NCBI GenBank assembly: GCA_905221615.1
Contig: CAJNDT010000606.1
Location: 1-64,000, forward strand
Direction: 5' to 3'
DNA from: Symbiodinium sp. CCMP2592
Lineage: Eukaryota; Sar; Dinophyceae; Suessiales; Symbiodiniaceae
DNA length: 64,000 bases
The first letter of the stretch is position 1. Each line of letters opens with the position of its first letter. The notes beneath the pieces were generated by a model. The model saw only the letters and a list, made by a program, of their open reading frames with translations. It was not told the DNA's origin and did no database searches. Below, piece by piece: positions 18,279 to 30,300 of this stretch. The position numbers were made by a program, and so were the translations under genes.

Positions 18279-18362
18279 AGCAGTTTTAGCCGGCTCTACC
18301 CAGCCGTTGCCCGTTTTGGAGCGCTTGGAGCTAACTGCAAGCCAAAACGCCTGTTCTCCGTA

Positions 18363-19726
18363 AACAGTGGTGTTACGACAAGAGCCCTTGCACCTACCGT
18401 GGAGAGCAGGCGCTCAGGTCCCTCGCCGCTGCAGGTTCGTGTCGTCTCGTTGTCCAATCGTCACTTGTGCAACGAAAGGCTCGGCTGTACAAGAAGCGAG
18501 AGCTGCTGCTGGCCTTGCTACTTTCACATTCCCCCATGCGAAACTGCAAAGCGAAACAAAAGGCGTTAGCGGGGAGACTACAAGAGCCAGGTGTCTCAAG
18601 AAGACAGAGGCTGCTACGACGAAGAGTCCTCGGCACCATACTTTAGCATGTGTAACCAAGTTGACTCAAGTCGGAAAGCAACAAGACTACGGTCACGTTA
18701 AGGCAAAGCTTGTGCGACGTACACTTCAGAAACTACGCTCGTTCTCAGTGGGACTTGCCGTAGGAACTCAGCTCCAGGAGACCGCGTCGCAGCGGCCCAA
18801 GCGCAGCAGCCACAGCGCAGCAGCCACAGCAGCCACCTTGAGGCCTCGACGAGGTAGTGCAGGAAGGTGCTTCAAAGCCCGAAGCCGCAAAGAGAGCCCT
18901 GCTTAGAGGAGCAGGTCCAGGCAGGGTTGCGTCGAGTTTTAGTGCAGACCTGGGGTCTACGCTCCAGTTTGCCTTAGCACGAAGAAGATCATCAGGCTGC
19001 AGGGGCCTCTCCACAGTCCCGTGAGAGGCACCGGACGGTGCACAAGCGCAAGAAGGGGGAACCACCGATTAGCCTACTAGGAACGTGAAAGTACGGTCAA
19101 GGAGGGAGGCCAGCACTGTTATAGGGCAGTACTGCTGAAGGCATCGCAGAGCAAGGCTCTTACGAAAACCTGGGTGAGGCCTAATCCCAACACAAGACCC
19201 ACATACTAGGGGAGGGACATGGAAAGCGGCTGAGCCCAGCTCCAAGCATCTGGGAACGAGAATCCATCGGGAGCTCGCTCAGGCTTTAAGAGGGGCCTAA
19301 GCCAAACGCTAGGGACCACAGAGGGAGGTGGGACGGCGAGGCACAGCACTCACTACGCTCGGAGGGCTCAGCACGAAGCCTCAAAGGGTGAAGAGCTTGC
19401 AGGAGCTCGCCCGGGCATTCAGGTGGGTGGGCCTAAACCAACACTAGGGAAACCACACGTAGGGGGAGTGGGCAAGCAGGCTCGTGCAGAGTAGGGGTCA
19501 CGCCAACTGCACAACTAAGGGAAAGGAGAGGCCTAAACCCGAGCAAACCCGAAGAGGAGGGGCTTGCAGGAGCGCACACGGTCCTTAAGGGGTGGGCCTA
19601 AACCAAAACTAGGGAACCACACGCGAGGGGGGTGGGCTAGGCGATTTGGCACTCGACGGCGACGGGTGGGTGCAGCTTTGCAGCGCACACCGAGGGAGAA
19701 AGCCTAAAAACCGAAAGAAACCCGTC
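18363..19726 (-). other. LINE2 3' untranslated region with GGCCTAAACC repeats
   Basis: Homologous to the LINE1 3' region, with the same GGCCTAAACC/ACTAGGGA/ACCACAC modules between about 19170 and 19726. No sense-strand ORF. Confidence 0.65.
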
Positions 19727-22700
19727 CTAGGGAGGGGAAACCGAAAGTTGAAGGTGATCGTACAGAAGGGCAGAGGACGCAGCTGCCGCCGAGATGGCAG
19801 CAACTTCCCATCGCTCAGCTTCTTCAAAGCGACGATGCCACGCCACTCGAGAGGAGCCATGAGCTCGTGAGTCACGTCTTTGGTTGGCTGCCCGGTCTGC
19901 CTTGTCGTTCAAATCACGGCACCGGCGATCATCTAGATCAAGAGGCGGTTGCCAGTCGAGTCGCTTGTTGTGCGAAGGGACCCACACCAGGTGTACTGCT
20001 TTGTAGTCCCTACGGAGTGCCCGTAAAAGGGAAGCCGACTCCTCCGCCAGGCACCGAAGCTTGCTGGTGGCGGGGCTCTGGACCGAGTCCAAGGCACTTT
20101 GGCAATCGACCAGGATTGTCACAGTGGAGTTGTTGTACCGCTGTCCAAGGGGAAGAGCCTGCAGGAGGGCATTCAAACCGATCATCTCGTAGCGGAAAGG
20201 AGATTGGTCTTCCGCGTCATCACCTGCTGAGAAATTGTCTCCTGAACTCTCCGTCACCACTGCACAAGCGCCCACTCCAAGGTGATGACTTCCATCACTG
20301 GCAACGAGAAGGTTATCAGCATCTGGTGTCAGGACCTGGCAAAAGTGAGTCCGCAAAGCCTGTATCATGGCCGGGACCTGATTGCCAACAGGGGCAGCCG
20401 GATATTCCGGCAGGGGGGCTCCAAAGAGCCTTTCTTCGACTCTGTTCGTGGGGGTCTGAAGGCCGTGCCTGTGCATAACCGTCTTTGGGCATGCCCAAGT
20501 AACGTGGGCACGCGAGGGCAAGGAAAGATTGCACAAGCATTTGACTTCAGAGGCTCGCAAAGGGGGAAGACGCTGACGGTGGTACCAGGCCGAGCCGCCT
20601 GTGGCCAGAGAAGCACGACGAACATCCAATGACTGACTTTTCCCGAGGAGCCTATGGCCAGCCAGTGCAAAGCGGATGCTCGGGTTCGGTGCATCAAGGT
20701 TGAGGCCAGTAGCGAGGCCTGCCTCGTCACGGTGGTAAGAGGTTTTGACACGCCCACAACTTGCGATGCCACGTTTGCGGTGTTCTTCAGTGAGCCAGTC
20801 ACGCAAAACATGGATGTTCTGCCAACCAAAACAAAAACGTCGTGTCTGCCCGGCATCATCTACTCTGGAGACGGCGGCGCCATTCATCTCAAGCTGCCAG
20901 CCTAGATCAGCTATGGTGCTGACGGCATGGGGAAGGACAGCCTGCACACGGTTTCCACTGTGAGCTGAGCCTCCTGTCACGTGTCTCCACACAGCACTCA
21001 AAGCCCGCCATTGCAAGAGCCACTTGGGGTCCCACTGCCACCCGTGGACTTCAGCAAGGAGAACCCACGGAGTCTCGCCTGTGATCTGAGGTTGAAGGGC
21101 TCGGTGGGTGGACTTCCGGATGGCAGTGAGATCTTTCGCCTCCGGGGCTGCAACACCGGCAGCCCATGCCAGAGCAGCAAAGACCAAGCTGGAACACACG
21201 ACCCTTGCAACGTGGAAGGAGGGGCTCAGGATGTTTAGGGCGCGAAGGCGAGCCTGAAGGGTATCAACACTTAACTTAAGTAAGCCAGTTTTCCCACTGT
21301 CAAGCTCAACGGTGAGGCCTAGGATTTCTAAGCGGTGACGGGTCGGGTATCCTAACTGTGCCGCTAGAGCGCGCAGCCGGGGGCGGGCCTTAGGCTCGAC
21401 AATCGCGCACTTTGAAGGACGGCAGGTAAAATTCATGACCTTATCAAAGAAATTACTTCGCGTCACCCCATCGGTGAGGGCTGCTTCCACGTCCCTGGCT
21501 CCTGGCGGCGCCCATAGAAGCCTATCATCCACAAAGATGAGTGCTTTGGTAGGACCTCGGGTGACGTATGCATGCCAAACGTTGCCGATCAGAAGGGCGC
21601 ACAGGGGAGAAAGAGGGCACCCCTGCAGAAGACCTTTGGATGACGTCCTCCACCTTTCATTGGTGACCTTAGAGACTTTAAACAATCTCTGAGAGTCGCT
21701 GTAGAAGGAGGCCAGCAGCCTGCCCAGGCATGGCGGGGCCCGCATGTGATCAAGGATAGTCAACAATTGGGGAAGCCTGATGCTGTCAAAATACGCGGAT
21801 AAATCCTGCTGTATGTAGGCTTTGGCACCCTGATGCCAGCTCTGCAAGATGACGCCATGTGCGTCAGCGGTGCCTTTGCCTGGGGCTCCTCCAGCAGCCT
21901 GGGGCGAGCACCACGATGCAATCCACGCTTGCATACGCCTGCACAGGATGCGGGCGCCCGCTCGCCAAAGGAAAGAGGTCAGCGCGATGGGGCGATACTC
22001 GGTATGCGTTTTAGGGAGAAGTATTACGACGGCGCGTCTCCACAAAAGTGGGACTTGCCCACTGGAGAGCACCAGTGTCCAGAGTCGTCCCAAGGAGTCC
22101 CACCACTCAGATGGCATGTGCAAGGTTTCGGGGCCCCATTGGTCGGGGCCGACGGCCTTGTGGGACATTCTTTTGACCGCGTCAAACAGGTCCCGCCCGC
22201 TGATTGAGAGCTCAACTGAAGCCTGAGTCGGCCTGGGGAGGGCGCTCAAGATGTCTGCCAAATCATCCTGGTTGACAGGCTCAGAATCGCAAGACCACTT
22301 ATTCATCCACACGCTGCTCTGAGTCCTGACGACAGAAGTGGGGTGGATGTCAGCGGGAGCTTTGGCCAACTCACAGGGCGGGGTGTCGAGCTCGACACGG
22401 CGCGCAGCCCAACGCTTGACCCAGGCAGTGGCAGCAGTGACATTGTTTGTTTCAGTCTTCCACCTTGCGATGCGGATCTGCTTTTCTTGGGCAGTCAGGT
22501 CAGACCGCAAAGCTTCGACTTTAGTGAGGGTGTTATCAAGGTCATTAAGGTCAAAGAAAGGGCATTCAGGGAGTCGGCGGCGCAGGTCCCCGCATTTTTT
22601 CCGCACCGCAGTCCGTAGATTTTGGTCGAAGGGCTGGCAACGCAGCTGTCGCAGTTGACCATCCAATTTGCGCAGGGTGTGCAGCGTCAAGGAGGCATGG

Positions 22701-23635
22701 CCTTCTGTTGTGGTGTGGTGTGGGCGGCATACGTTGCGCACAGGGTCCCAGAGCAGCGCACGGCTGACGGCCTCGGCACAGCTCGAATCTCCGGAATGCA
22801 AGCAAGTTTCGGCAACTCTATAAAGGTGCACAAGGGCCTGGTCTACATCAGCAGCTTCCAAACAGGACTCAAAAACTTGTGGTTCCCAGGCTTCACGAAA
22901 ACGGTTCATGATGATTTGGGGGTCCGTTTGTTCCACAGGCTGAAATTTAGGGATACCGGCACACTGTTGCCAGGTCTCTAGGTCCAAACTATAGGCGACA
23001 CACAGATGGTCCGAGATGTCATCTCGATCGTAGTGCATCACGGCATCGGCACGGATGTGCGCGGTGCTCACTCCGTAATCGATTCTTCTGGTGCGGGCGG
23101 GATTGGTGTTCCGAAGGTCGCTGCGATCACCATCGTCAAGCGGAATCAGGTGCCCAGAGGTCACAAGGCGAGCGAGGGCACCCTCCTCCTCTACGGCATT
23201 CCAGTCTCCTACGGCCAGCACAGGGCCTCCAAAGGTGGCTGCTTTTTCAAAGAGACTTTCTACAAGTAGGGAAGTTTTCGGGAGATTCCCAGGGTAACCA
23301 TAAACGGCAAGGACTAAAATTGACATTTTGTTCCCTTGACGTTGTAGCTCAATCAAACCTGCAGCGACCCTGGAGCTGTCAAAAACCCCACCTAATGCAA
23401 TAGGCTTGATAGGCAGCGAAGAGATCAGAGCAACTCGATGTTGGCGTCTTTCGGCGTCCAAGGGCGCCAGCACTGCAGTGAAACCCTGAGTCTTCCAGTG
23501 CTTGCAAAAACCGACTGCAGATTCAACGTTGACATCCACTTCTTGCAAAGATGCTAATTGCACGGACTCCTTTCTCATGAGACTCACGAGCAAAGGCGTC
23601 TTCGCAGTGCCGGTACGATTGGTGTTGGCTGTCAA
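19727..23635 (-). CDS. LINE2 ORF2: APE endonuclease-reverse transcriptase-RNase H
   Basis: 1302 residues, differing from LINE1 ORF2 at scattered positions only (for example VNVESAV for VNFESAV, and YSDSQRL unchanged). The endonuclease (LQEVD, GDWNAV, ISDHL), RT (FVDD) and RNase H (ASDGSHH, LVDCQSAL, NDKADRAA) motifs are all kept. As in LINE1, the endonuclease reading frame begins inside the end of ORF1 in the -1 frame; here a TAG at about 23672 limits that overlap to ~10 codons. It is likely active as a protein even though its ORF1 partner is broken, and could be complemented in trans by LINE1 ORF1. Confidence 0.93.
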   Translation of the reverse strand: MTANTNRTGTAKTPLLVSLMRKESVQLASLQEVDVNVESAVGFCKHWKTQGFTAVLAPLDAERRQHRVALISSLPIKPIALGGVFDSSRVAAGLIELQRQGNKMSILVLAVYGYPGNLPKTSLLVESLFEKAATFGGPVLAVGDWNAVEEEGALARLVTSGHLIPLDDGDRSDLRNTNPARTRRIDYGVSTAHIRADAVMHYDRDDISDHLCVAYSLDLETWQQCAGIPKFQPVEQTDPQIIMNRFREAWEPQVFESCLEAADVDQALVHLYRVAETCLHSGDSSCAEAVSRALLWDPVRNVCRPHHTTTEGHASLTLHTLRKLDGQLRQLRCQPFDQNLRTAVRKKCGDLRRRLPECPFFDLNDLDNTLTKVEALRSDLTAQEKQIRIARWKTETNNVTAATAWVKRWAARRVELDTPPCELAKAPADIHPTSVVRTQSSVWMNKWSCDSEPVNQDDLADILSALPRPTQASVELSISGRDLFDAVKRMSHKAVGPDQWGPETLHMPSEWWDSLGRLWTLVLSSGQVPLLWRRAVVILLPKTHTEYRPIALTSFLWRAGARILCRRMQAWIASWCSPQAAGGAPGKGTADAHGVILQSWHQGAKAYIQQDLSAYFDSIRLPQLLTILDHMRAPPCLGRLLASFYSDSQRLFKVSKVTNERWRTSSKGLLQGCPLSPLCALLIGNVWHAYVTRGPTKALIFVDDRLLWAPPGARDVEAALTDGVTRSNFFDKVMNFTCRPSKCAIVEPKARPRLRALAAQLGYPTRHRLEILGLTVELDSGKTGLLKLSVDTLQARLRALNILSPSFHVARVVCSSLVFAALAWAAGVAAPEAKDLTAIRKSTHRALQPQITGETPWVLLAEVHGWQWDPKWLLQWRALSAVWRHVTGGSAHSGNRVQAVLPHAVSTIADLGWQLEMNGAAVSRVDDAGQTRRFCFGWQNIHVLRDWLTEEHRKRGIASCGRVKTSYHRDEAGLATGLNLDAPNPSIRFALAGHRLLGKSQSLDVRRASLATGGSAWYHRQRLPPLRASEVKCLCNLSLPSRAHVTWACPKTVMHRHGLQTPTNRVEERLFGAPLPEYPAAPVGNQVPAMIQALRTHFCQVLTPDADNLLVASDGSHHLGVGACAVVTESSGDNFSAGDDAEDQSPFRYEMIGLNALLQALPLGQRYNNSTVTILVDCQSALDSVQSPATSKLRCLAEESASLLRALRRDYKAVHLVWVPSHNKRLDWQPPLDLDDRRCRDLNDKADRAANQRRDSRAHGSSRVAWHRRFEEAERWEVAAISAAAASSALLYDHLQLSVSPP

Positions 23636-23640
23636 GATCT

Positions 23641-26600
23641 TTACGAAACCTGCAACTGTTTTTGCCGCCTAACAGCCTTCAGGGCCGACGTGATCAGTTC
23701 ATGGATTTGCTGCGGGAGGCCAACGCGCCCCGGCTCATCAACCCACTTGCTCAGGTTCTGAAGTTCTTTCTCGTATTTGGCACACAGCGCCTCCGATGCC
23801 GGTGTGCATGGGCCTTGAGCATGCTTCTTGGCCTCGCGTCTGCCGCGCAGCGCACGGCCACAGCTGTTGCACGACCAGCCATGCTCCACAGTCAATCGCT
23901 CAGATTTGCCCTTTTTCTTGCAGCGGGGCCAAGCAAACATGGTGAGGCTGGGGAAGCTGGGGGCCCTGACTTCAGCAATGACGCGCTTGTTGAGGGTTCT
24001 CAAGCGCATGGCCTGAGTGTGTCCAGCGCTGTCCTTGGGACCTTTCTGGGGCCTTTGCTGCTTGAGGAGGGTGGTCCACTGCTGGCGGGTGACCTCATCC
24101 TTATGCTTGGTCGTCCAGTGTCGCAAGCGAATCTGACACAGCACAGATGAGGAGACCTGAGCAATCACCTCCTTACGCAGGCCTTCTTTGCAGAGAGGGC
24201 AACGCCAATCCCCGGGGGACAACCTTTTCGGCATCCTTTGCATGCGAGGCTGAAGTAGTAATCCCGGGAGGTTTACACCATCGTGGGCCGTCCTGTTGTG
24301 TTTATGACGGATGTTGTAGTACTGCGTCGCACTTTTGCAAATGCGGCGAAAAGGACACAAATCGCACTTAAACACAAGGTCCAGGGGAGCTTTCGGGAGA
24401 GGTCGGTACGGGCAGGCTCTCCACTTGGCCTTGCACACCACCGCCTTGTCAGTCTGAGCCTCGCAACCCTGCAAGTCCTGACTCTCGGTCTCGCTGACGG
24501 CTTCCTGCACCTGATCTGGGACTGGTTTGCACTTGGTTGTGGAACCCTGACAAGTCTTAGGAACCTTAGGGGCGGTGCTCATATGCATGCTAGTCCACAC
24601 GGTGGTGGGAGGTCGCAGGGTAGTGGGCCGTGAGCCATCCGTGGGAGCAGCTCTGCCCCGACTGGAGGACCGAGTCCAGACCGTGGGTGGTCGCTTCAAG
24701 GTGCTAGCAGCATCACTGCTCGAGTCCCCCCCGGCACGAAAAGCAACCGCTGGCCCTGACTTGACATTCAAGACCTCCTTAGGGTAGGTGCCATTCTCAG
24801 GGTCGGGCAACAACAAGTCGACGTGCCTTTGGCTGAGCCACACAGCGATGGTGCCCTTGGCAGCTTGCGGATTGTACGCTTCGGGGTAGAGTTCTGGGGC
24901 TTCGGGAACTACTATGATCCTGATATCCCATATCTTGGCAAGGGCCCTAATTTCGATGTCGGACCCATAGGCCGACTCAGAAGCCAGCTTGTCAAGATAG
25001 TCGGACCACGTCTTAAGTTTGTTGCCATCCGGGCCCATCTGGTCCCAGTAGGGCTCATACCTGTCTTGATTTTTCTTCAAGTGTTCAATGGTTGTTGCGC
25101 GCAACTCCCGTGCAATGGGGATGCGCTTCTTGCCCTCGCGGTGCAGCCATGTCAGACCAGCTGAAACCGTGTGGAAAATGCAAGCCCCATCACGCGGCTG
25201 CGGATGCAGCTTGGTTCCCTGTGGCACCTGTCGGGCCATGGTTTTGGAGCGTTTCGGGGCACTGACCTCCTTTGGTTCGTCCTGGCCATCTGGGTTCTCA
25301 GCAGGGGCACTGGGCACCGACACAGGCTGGGGGTCGAAAATGGAGGCACGAGGGGCCAAAGGCAAAACCGACGAAGCTTTCAAAGGTCTCTGCTGTCGCA
25401 CCGGGGTGCGCGGAGGTGCAACCGTGGCCCACAAGGTCAACTCAGTGTCGCCGTCCTTGGCCGGGAGGGGAATGAGATCCCGGTCTGGCTCCTTGGCTGC
25501 AGCACGAAAGTAGAACACCTTGAAAGCTTTCTTGCGCAGTTGCCTAAGCATAGCAATTTCTGTGAAAGAGTTTTTAAGCAGGTCGGTGACCTGCTCGACA
25601 GTCCAATCGGCTGGGACCCACGGCACCGACCAGATTTTCGCAATGGGCTCTCCGTCGGCAAGTGGTGCAATTTGGCCAAGTTTTCCTCCACGATGTGCGA
25701 GACCCAGGTCCCCAGCCGAACGCCGCATGCGAGCAAGGTATTCGCCCGGAGCCTCGCCCTTGGTAGGTTCAACCCAAGTGATTTTGGTGGGAAGCTTCGG
25801 TGCTTCTTTGGTCTTGGCGCATTCAAGAAAGATGCCGTCAATGCCAGAGAGCGCAAGCACCGGCTTCAAGTCACTTTCGCTGACCCTGAGAAGACCATAC
25901 AGCTGGAGGTCTTTAGCGAGGCGTTCCTCCTTCCAGCCCCAGGCGTCTAGCACATTGACATGGTGGTCGGCCATCCACTGCATCATGACACGGGAGGGCG
26001 TCTTGGCAACAGCAGCCCAAAGTTTTTCGGTGGCAAAGCTTTTCGGGATCCTAGCATGCAGGACCACAGAGGGCTTGCGAACAACGGCAACAGTGGGCTT
26101 GGCACCCTTAGGTGCCGGGACAGCATCTGTCGGATCAGAACGAAGGAAGCCCGTGGTGGCTTTGCGGAATTGCAGCTGATCCTTCACGAGGCCTGGGACC
26201 CGGGTGGTTCCCGCAGGATCGAGGCACACCAGAGTGACGGAATAAGCCTTGGTACATCCAGCCGCCATGGCCTTGATAAGCTGAGCCTGCTCAGAGTTGC
26301 ACAAGATCACTCCTGTCAGTTTTTCACCCTTGGGGAGCGCCTCAAGCTTTTCAGCGAACTTTGTGGGATCAAGGAGGGACTGATTCCAATCTTGTGCTCT
26401 TAAGCAGAATTCGTCATTGGGTTTCGGTCGTGCTCTGGGGCCAACATTGACCCAGCCAGCCTTGGCATCCTCCGGTGTGATGCCAATGCCCTTGCCTCGG
26501 GAATGAGTCGCAAGGGCCTCAAGAGATGGCTTAGGGGGAGTCTGGGCCTGATCACCTGTGCCTCTGTGCTTGCTTTTGCCTTTGGCCTTCCCTTGGGGTT

Positions 26601-29600
26601 CCGGCTGCTCTGCTGGGGGCTGTTGCCCCTTCTTTTTGCGCTTCCTACGAGGTTTGGGCAAGGTACTGTCACCGGCCACAGCAGCATTCTGAAGCAGAGG
26701 AGCAAAAGGGCTGTTTGCGATTGGCACCGAAGTTTGACCTCCCAACAGAGAGCTCAAATTAAGATCAGCTAGGATCTTTTGCACCGCCTCCTGCACAAGC
26801 TGCATGATTTGTTGCTTGAGTGCATCGGCGAAACCACCACCTAAGTCGAAACCGGGTCCCGGGTGGCTGGCCTCACCAATTCGGGCGCCAACCTTGTCGT
26901 TATGGCACTGCTCCAGGCTGGGAGTGCACAGACTGTGACCACAATTGGGGTTGGAACTCGGGCCGGGGTGGCCGGGTTCTCCGATACGCTCCCCGATTTT
27001 GTCATCATGACACTTACCCCGGCTGGGGGTGTAGGCTGCAAAGTTGAGTCCAAAGGCGCACCAGTTAGCAACAGTCCGACCGCAATTAAGAAGCGAGGGG
27101 CATAGCAAAAGCCAGCCTCGCGACAAGTATCGGCAGGGTGCTGCTGAGGATGTTCCGGGCTCTGACGAACGCTCTTGACCTGCAGCAGTAGCGTTGGCCA
27201 GAGCAGAAGAAATCTGGGTATTGCCGGGGTGAGGTGCATGCAAGGCTGCACAAGCAGTTGCGGCCAACTCTCGGCGGGATATGCTAGGGTCTTTCAACCA
27301 ATCTTGACCACACCCTAGGCTGGCTACTGCATTTTCAAGAAAAGGAGCGATCTGTGGGTCAGTGCGGGCAGCAGTGGTCCTAACCCGTCCTTGGCAGGGT
27401 TTCTTGCCCTCTTTCGAGGAAACTCGACCACACCTCAGACCAGGCTGGCCGGTTGCGCCACAGCACCAACACTTGTGTGTCTGATCAAGCAAAAGGGTTG
27501 AAGATGTAACACATGCGTTGCGCTCAAAGCTCGCCTGGGACCAAGAGGGACTAGACCCCAAGGGAACCAGGGGAACCGGCGGCGCCTGATCCACATCCCT
27601 TCGGCAGCGTTTTCGAGGCTTAGTGTAAGCCCCCCGTGCTGGGAGCTGTCGTTTATTATCGAAACTCGGCCCTGAGTGGCTGGCTTCCCTGAACCTCGCT
27701 CCAATTTTGTCGTCATGGCACTTACCCCGGCTGGGGGTGCAAACTTCAAAAGGAAGCCTGATGGTGCACCAACTCGCGAAGATCTTACCGCAGTCAAGGA
27801 ACGAGGGGCACAGCAGGGGCCAAGCTCGGAGCGACGTTTGGCAGGGTGCATCTGAAGATGTCCCGGGCTCTGGCGAGCACTCTTGACCTGCAGCAGCATC
27901 CAGGGCCAAAGTAGGAGGAAACCGGATATTGTCGGAGTGGGGTGCATGCAAGGCTGCGCAAGCAGTTTCAGCTAACCTTCGGTGGGATAGGCTGGGGTCC
28001 TTCAACCAAGCTTGACCGCACCCCGGGCTGGCCTCGGCACCTTCAAGGAAACGGGCATCATGCGAATCCGTGCGGGCAGCAGTGGTCCTAACCCGTCCTT
28101 GGCAGGATTTCTTGCCCTCTTTCGAGGGTTCCCGACCACACCTCAAACAAAGCTGGCCGGCTGCGCCACAGCACCAACACTTGAAAGTCGGATCAAGTAA
28201 AAGGGCTGAAGATGTATCACATGCAGTGCTCTCGAAGCTCGTCTGGGACCTAGAGGGACCACACCCAAAGGGAACCAGTGGAACCGGCGGCACATGATCC
28301 ACATCCCTTTGGCAACAGCGTTTGCGAGGCTTAGTGTAAGCCCTCCGTGCTGGGAGCTGTCGTTTGTAATCGAAACTCGGCCCTGGGTGGCTGGCTTCTC
28401 CGATTCGCGCGCCTATGTTTCCATCATGATTCTGGCCCCGGCTGGGGTTACAAGCTGCAAAGGGAAACCCGACGCTGCACCAACCTACAACAGCCTGACC
28501 GCAATCAAGAAGAGTGGGGCACGCCGGGAGCCAGCCTCGAAGCGAAGATCGGTAGGATGCTGTTGGGGATGTCCCGGGTCCTTGCATGTGCTTTCGACCT
28601 GCAGCAGCATTGGTGTCCAGAGCAGGAGAAGGTCGGGTGTTGCCGGAGTGGGGTTCATGCAAGGCTCTACAAACTGTTCCAGCCAATCTTTGGTGGGATA
28701 TGCTAGGGTCTTTCGACCAATCTTGACCGCACCTCTGGCTGGCCTCGGCACCTTCAAGAAAGAATTTATCACACTGAACCGTGCGGGCAGCAGAGGTCCT
28801 GGCACGTCCTTGGTAGGATTTCCCGCTTTCTTTCGAAAGTTCCCGACCACACCTCAGACAAAGCCGGCCGGTTGCGCCACAGCACCGAACCTGGAGAGTC
28901 GGATCAATCGAAAACTCAAGAAATGCATCATCCATGGTAGGCTCAAGACTCGGCTGGGACCTAAAGGGACTACACCCAAAGGGAACCAGGGGAACCGGCT
29001 GCACCTGATCACAAGAAAGCTGTCCTGGATGCCCAGCCGTGATACGGCAAGAACGCTTGCGAGGCTTAACGTAAGCACGCGTGGTTGGGAGCAGCCTTTT
29101 GCGATGCTGCCTCGTTGCACTACCGGGAAACCCTGCGGGACTAAACCTTAGGGGGGTCCCAGGGATGCACATGCAGGTGGCACCGGAGCTGCCAACATCA
29201 AGTCGTCGCCCGCGGCTGTCGTCTTGGGACGGCTGTCCTCTCGCGTCGCCGTCGCCAGTGACCGTGCCCTCCAGGTCCTCGAGAAACGTGTCGGTGGACT
29301 TGCCCTTCGGGTGGAAGTGCTCGCTCAACTGGCCGCCAGCAGCCGCCGCCGCGCAAGCAGGAGGAGCCTGAAAGCCAACACTGTTGCCATGGCTTCCGCA
29401 CTGCGAGGCTGGAGGCCCCGGGGGGCCCATGGACGGGCCGGTGGAGCTAGTATGTTTACCCTTTTTGTCCTCGAGCGGATCTTGATTGTTTCTTCTCGGT
29501 TCTAGGGTCCGGTCCCCGGTATCTGGTCGACGTGGCACAGACACCTTACCTACCCTACAACACTCTTTGTCCTCACTCGGATCTTTTGTTGTTCTTCTCG

Positions 29601-30216
29601 GTTCTTGGGTCCGGTTCCCCTAGACCTAAAATCAGGAACGTCGATGGTGGCACAGCCCTCAGCCGAGAAATCACAAGCACTGATAGTCTCGCCGCCGTCC
29701 ACTGCAGCCACACTTGCACTGATGGCCTCGGTGCTGCAAAAGGCAGCCGTTGGCCAGAGCTCACCTTCCAAAGGCAGGATGCCAAAATCGCCCACAAGAG
29801 ACCACAGCATGCTTGGACCAATGCCGATGGCGCATCTTCTGCAAAGCCTGCCTCGCACCAAGGAGGTAGGCCTGTCGCTTCTCCACAATGAAACTCACAA
29901 GAAGACCCATGGCCCTCGCCACTTTTGCATCGCTAGCGCCCCCTGGCGCCCCGGATGCACCCCAGTTGCTGCTTCCCAAGCAGCTTTGTTTCCAAAACTT
30001 TTGTCTTGCCTCCAGAGGGGAAGCTTTGCCTTGCTGGCCAGACCAGCTCCATGGTGCTAAGGGCTCGCTAGCCCAAGGCCTGAGGGGTAGACTCAAGCCG
30101 TCGTTGTCGTCCTTGTGTAGTTGAGCTGTCATAGCTCGAAGTCGCCTTCGCATATCTGAAGAAAAGGTGGCCATGCCACCAGAGGAGGGAGCCATTGCCT
30201 GCCCCCGCCCACGCAC
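23641..30216 (-). pseudogene. LINE2 ORF1, broken by two frameshifts
   Basis: The main part (29544-23641, 1967 residues) is open and has the same repeats, OTU protease and C-terminal zinc fingers as LINE1 ORF1; its third repeat is complete. The N-terminal part starts at 30195 (MAPSSGGMATF). A 2-bp loss near 29833 moves it out of frame and gives a stop at 29761, and a 1-bp loss in a C run near 29620 shifts it again. The two losses add to 3, so the flanks are back in phase, but the original frame still meets a TAG in between. Full-length protein is therefore not expected without frameshifting. Confidence 0.85.
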
Positions 30217-30300
30217 AGCAGTTTTAGCCGGCGCTACCCCGCCGTTGCCCGTTTTGGAGCGCTTGGGGCTAACTGCAAGCCAAAACGCCTGTTCTCCGTA

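Larger units (their letters stand above)
6457..18362 (-). mobile_element. LINE1: full-length non-LTR retrotransposon, 11.9 kb
   Basis: A complete copy: 5' end TACGGAGAACAGGCG at 18362, ORF1 (18257-11736), ORF2 (11730-7822), and a 1.36-kb 3' region ending at 6457 directly against the 5' end of LINE0. LINE2 abuts its 5' end the same way. ORF1 and ORF2 are both open. No poly(A) tail or target-site duplication is visible at the junctions; the copies join head to tail. Confidence 0.9.
18363..30300 (-). mobile_element. LINE2: full-length non-LTR retrotransposon with broken ORF1 start
   Basis: Same layout as LINE1: 5' end at 30300, ORF1 from 30195, ORF2 23635-19727, 3' region 19726-18363, with LINE1 following directly. 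By eye it is about 97% identical to LINE1. ORF1 carries two indels close to its N-terminus; ORF2 is open. Confidence 0.9.
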
